Shown in pieces: positions 63,914-64,000 of a DNA stretch of 64,000 nucleotides. The notes under the pieces were generated by a model. That model was not told the origin of the DNA. It made no database searches and saw nothing but the letters and a program-made list of their open reading frames with translations. How positions within the stretch are numbered: position 1 is the first letter of the stretch; each line of letters starts with the position of its first letter. The stretch lies in NCBI RefSeq assembly GCF_947504215.1, contig NZ_CANNGO010000003.1, positions 186,001-250,000 of the forward strand, in the 5' to 3' direction. The DNA comes from an uncultured Ruegeria sp. (lineage in GTDB: Bacteria; Pseudomonadota; Alphaproteobacteria; Rhodobacterales; Rhodobacteraceae). The position numbers and the translations under genes are program-made.

Positions 63914-64000
63914 GCCACGCCCTCCGCCACACGGTCCATGATGCGAACCAGTTCGGCGCTAATCCCCGGTTCAGACAGGGCGTGCCCTGCGTTGCGCACC
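63910..64000 (-). CDS. pip: proline iminopeptidase, C-terminal end (cut by window edge)
   Basis: The last 30 codons read V-R-N-A-G-H-A-L-S-E-P-G-I-S-A-E-L-V-R-I-M-D-R-V to TGA at 63910. The G-H-x-x-S-E-P-G-I with the catalytic His is the end of prolyl aminopeptidase (alpha/beta hydrolase), which removes N-terminal proline. It overlaps the next gene by 4 bp. Confidence 0.65.
   Translation of the reverse strand, partial: VRNAGHALSEPGISAELVRIMDRVAEGVA

Overview
The window reads as a chromosomal segment of a marine alphaproteobacterium of the Roseobacter group (Rhodobacteraceae sensu lato). The reasons are the gene content and order of the core block (ubiE-ubiB / mutM / rpsT / dnaA / dnaN / recF / gyrB, and rimP-nusA-ylxR-infB), the roseobacter-like protein sequences, TRAP transport, and a large share of oxidoreductases and one-component regulators. 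I assign no species.

Layout. (1) 1-9.1 kb is accessory: a LysR/SDR/tautomerase unit, an AraC/SDR pair, DUF983, a MocR regulator preceded by four repeats phased at 11 bp, a ParD-like protein coupled to a type I methionine aminopeptidase, NTF2-fold proteins, TetR/YdcZ and an NmrA-like protein. (2) 9.2-18.2 kb is bracketed by two diverged direct copies of an orphan ectC-like gene with its upstream region; the left copy is dead, the right one open. Between them lie a Rieske oxygenase operon with a TetR regulator and two matching operators, a decayed patch (AAA+ ATPase fragment and two small genes with in-frame stops), a RES/Xre toxin-antitoxin pair behind a 28-bp palindrome, and a WYL regulator divergent from a Rid protein. 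(3) 18.4-26.5 kb is a seven-gene catabolic operon (TRAP transporter, M81/MlrC-like hydrolase, D-threonine-aldolase-like enzyme, PfkB sugar kinase, RidA) divergent from an RpiR/SIS regulator with three operator copies. (4) 26.5-38.6 kb is mixed accessory: CHAP protein, Tat-exported nitroreductase plus MarR, a 56-residue secreted protein, CIA30/TspO/secreted-protein genes, a LysR-controlled operon whose dehydrogenase gene carries a one-base frameshift, a haloalkane dehalogenase, and an SLC13-type transporter that is also frameshifted.

(5) 38.6-64 kb is core. gyrB, recF, dnaN, dnaA and rpsT lie on the minus strand. A TetR/AhpD-like pair with two operators interrupts the usual recF-gyrB neighbourhood. 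Then come an enoyl-CoA hydratase, mutM, ubiE-ubiB, a thiolase, an XRE-cupin regulator whose start codon sits inside a perfect palindrome, kbl-tdh (threonine to glycine), kynA-kynB (tryptophan to kynurenine), and rimP-nusA-ylxR-infB. In front of rimP are a promoter-like element and an intrinsic terminator ending about 25 bp before the start codon, which suggests attenuation. The right edge holds a short solute-binding-like protein and the end of a proline iminopeptidase.

No tRNA, rRNA, CRISPR array or intact insertion sequence was seen. oriC could not be recognised: the dnaA-rpsT gap has no consensus DnaA box.
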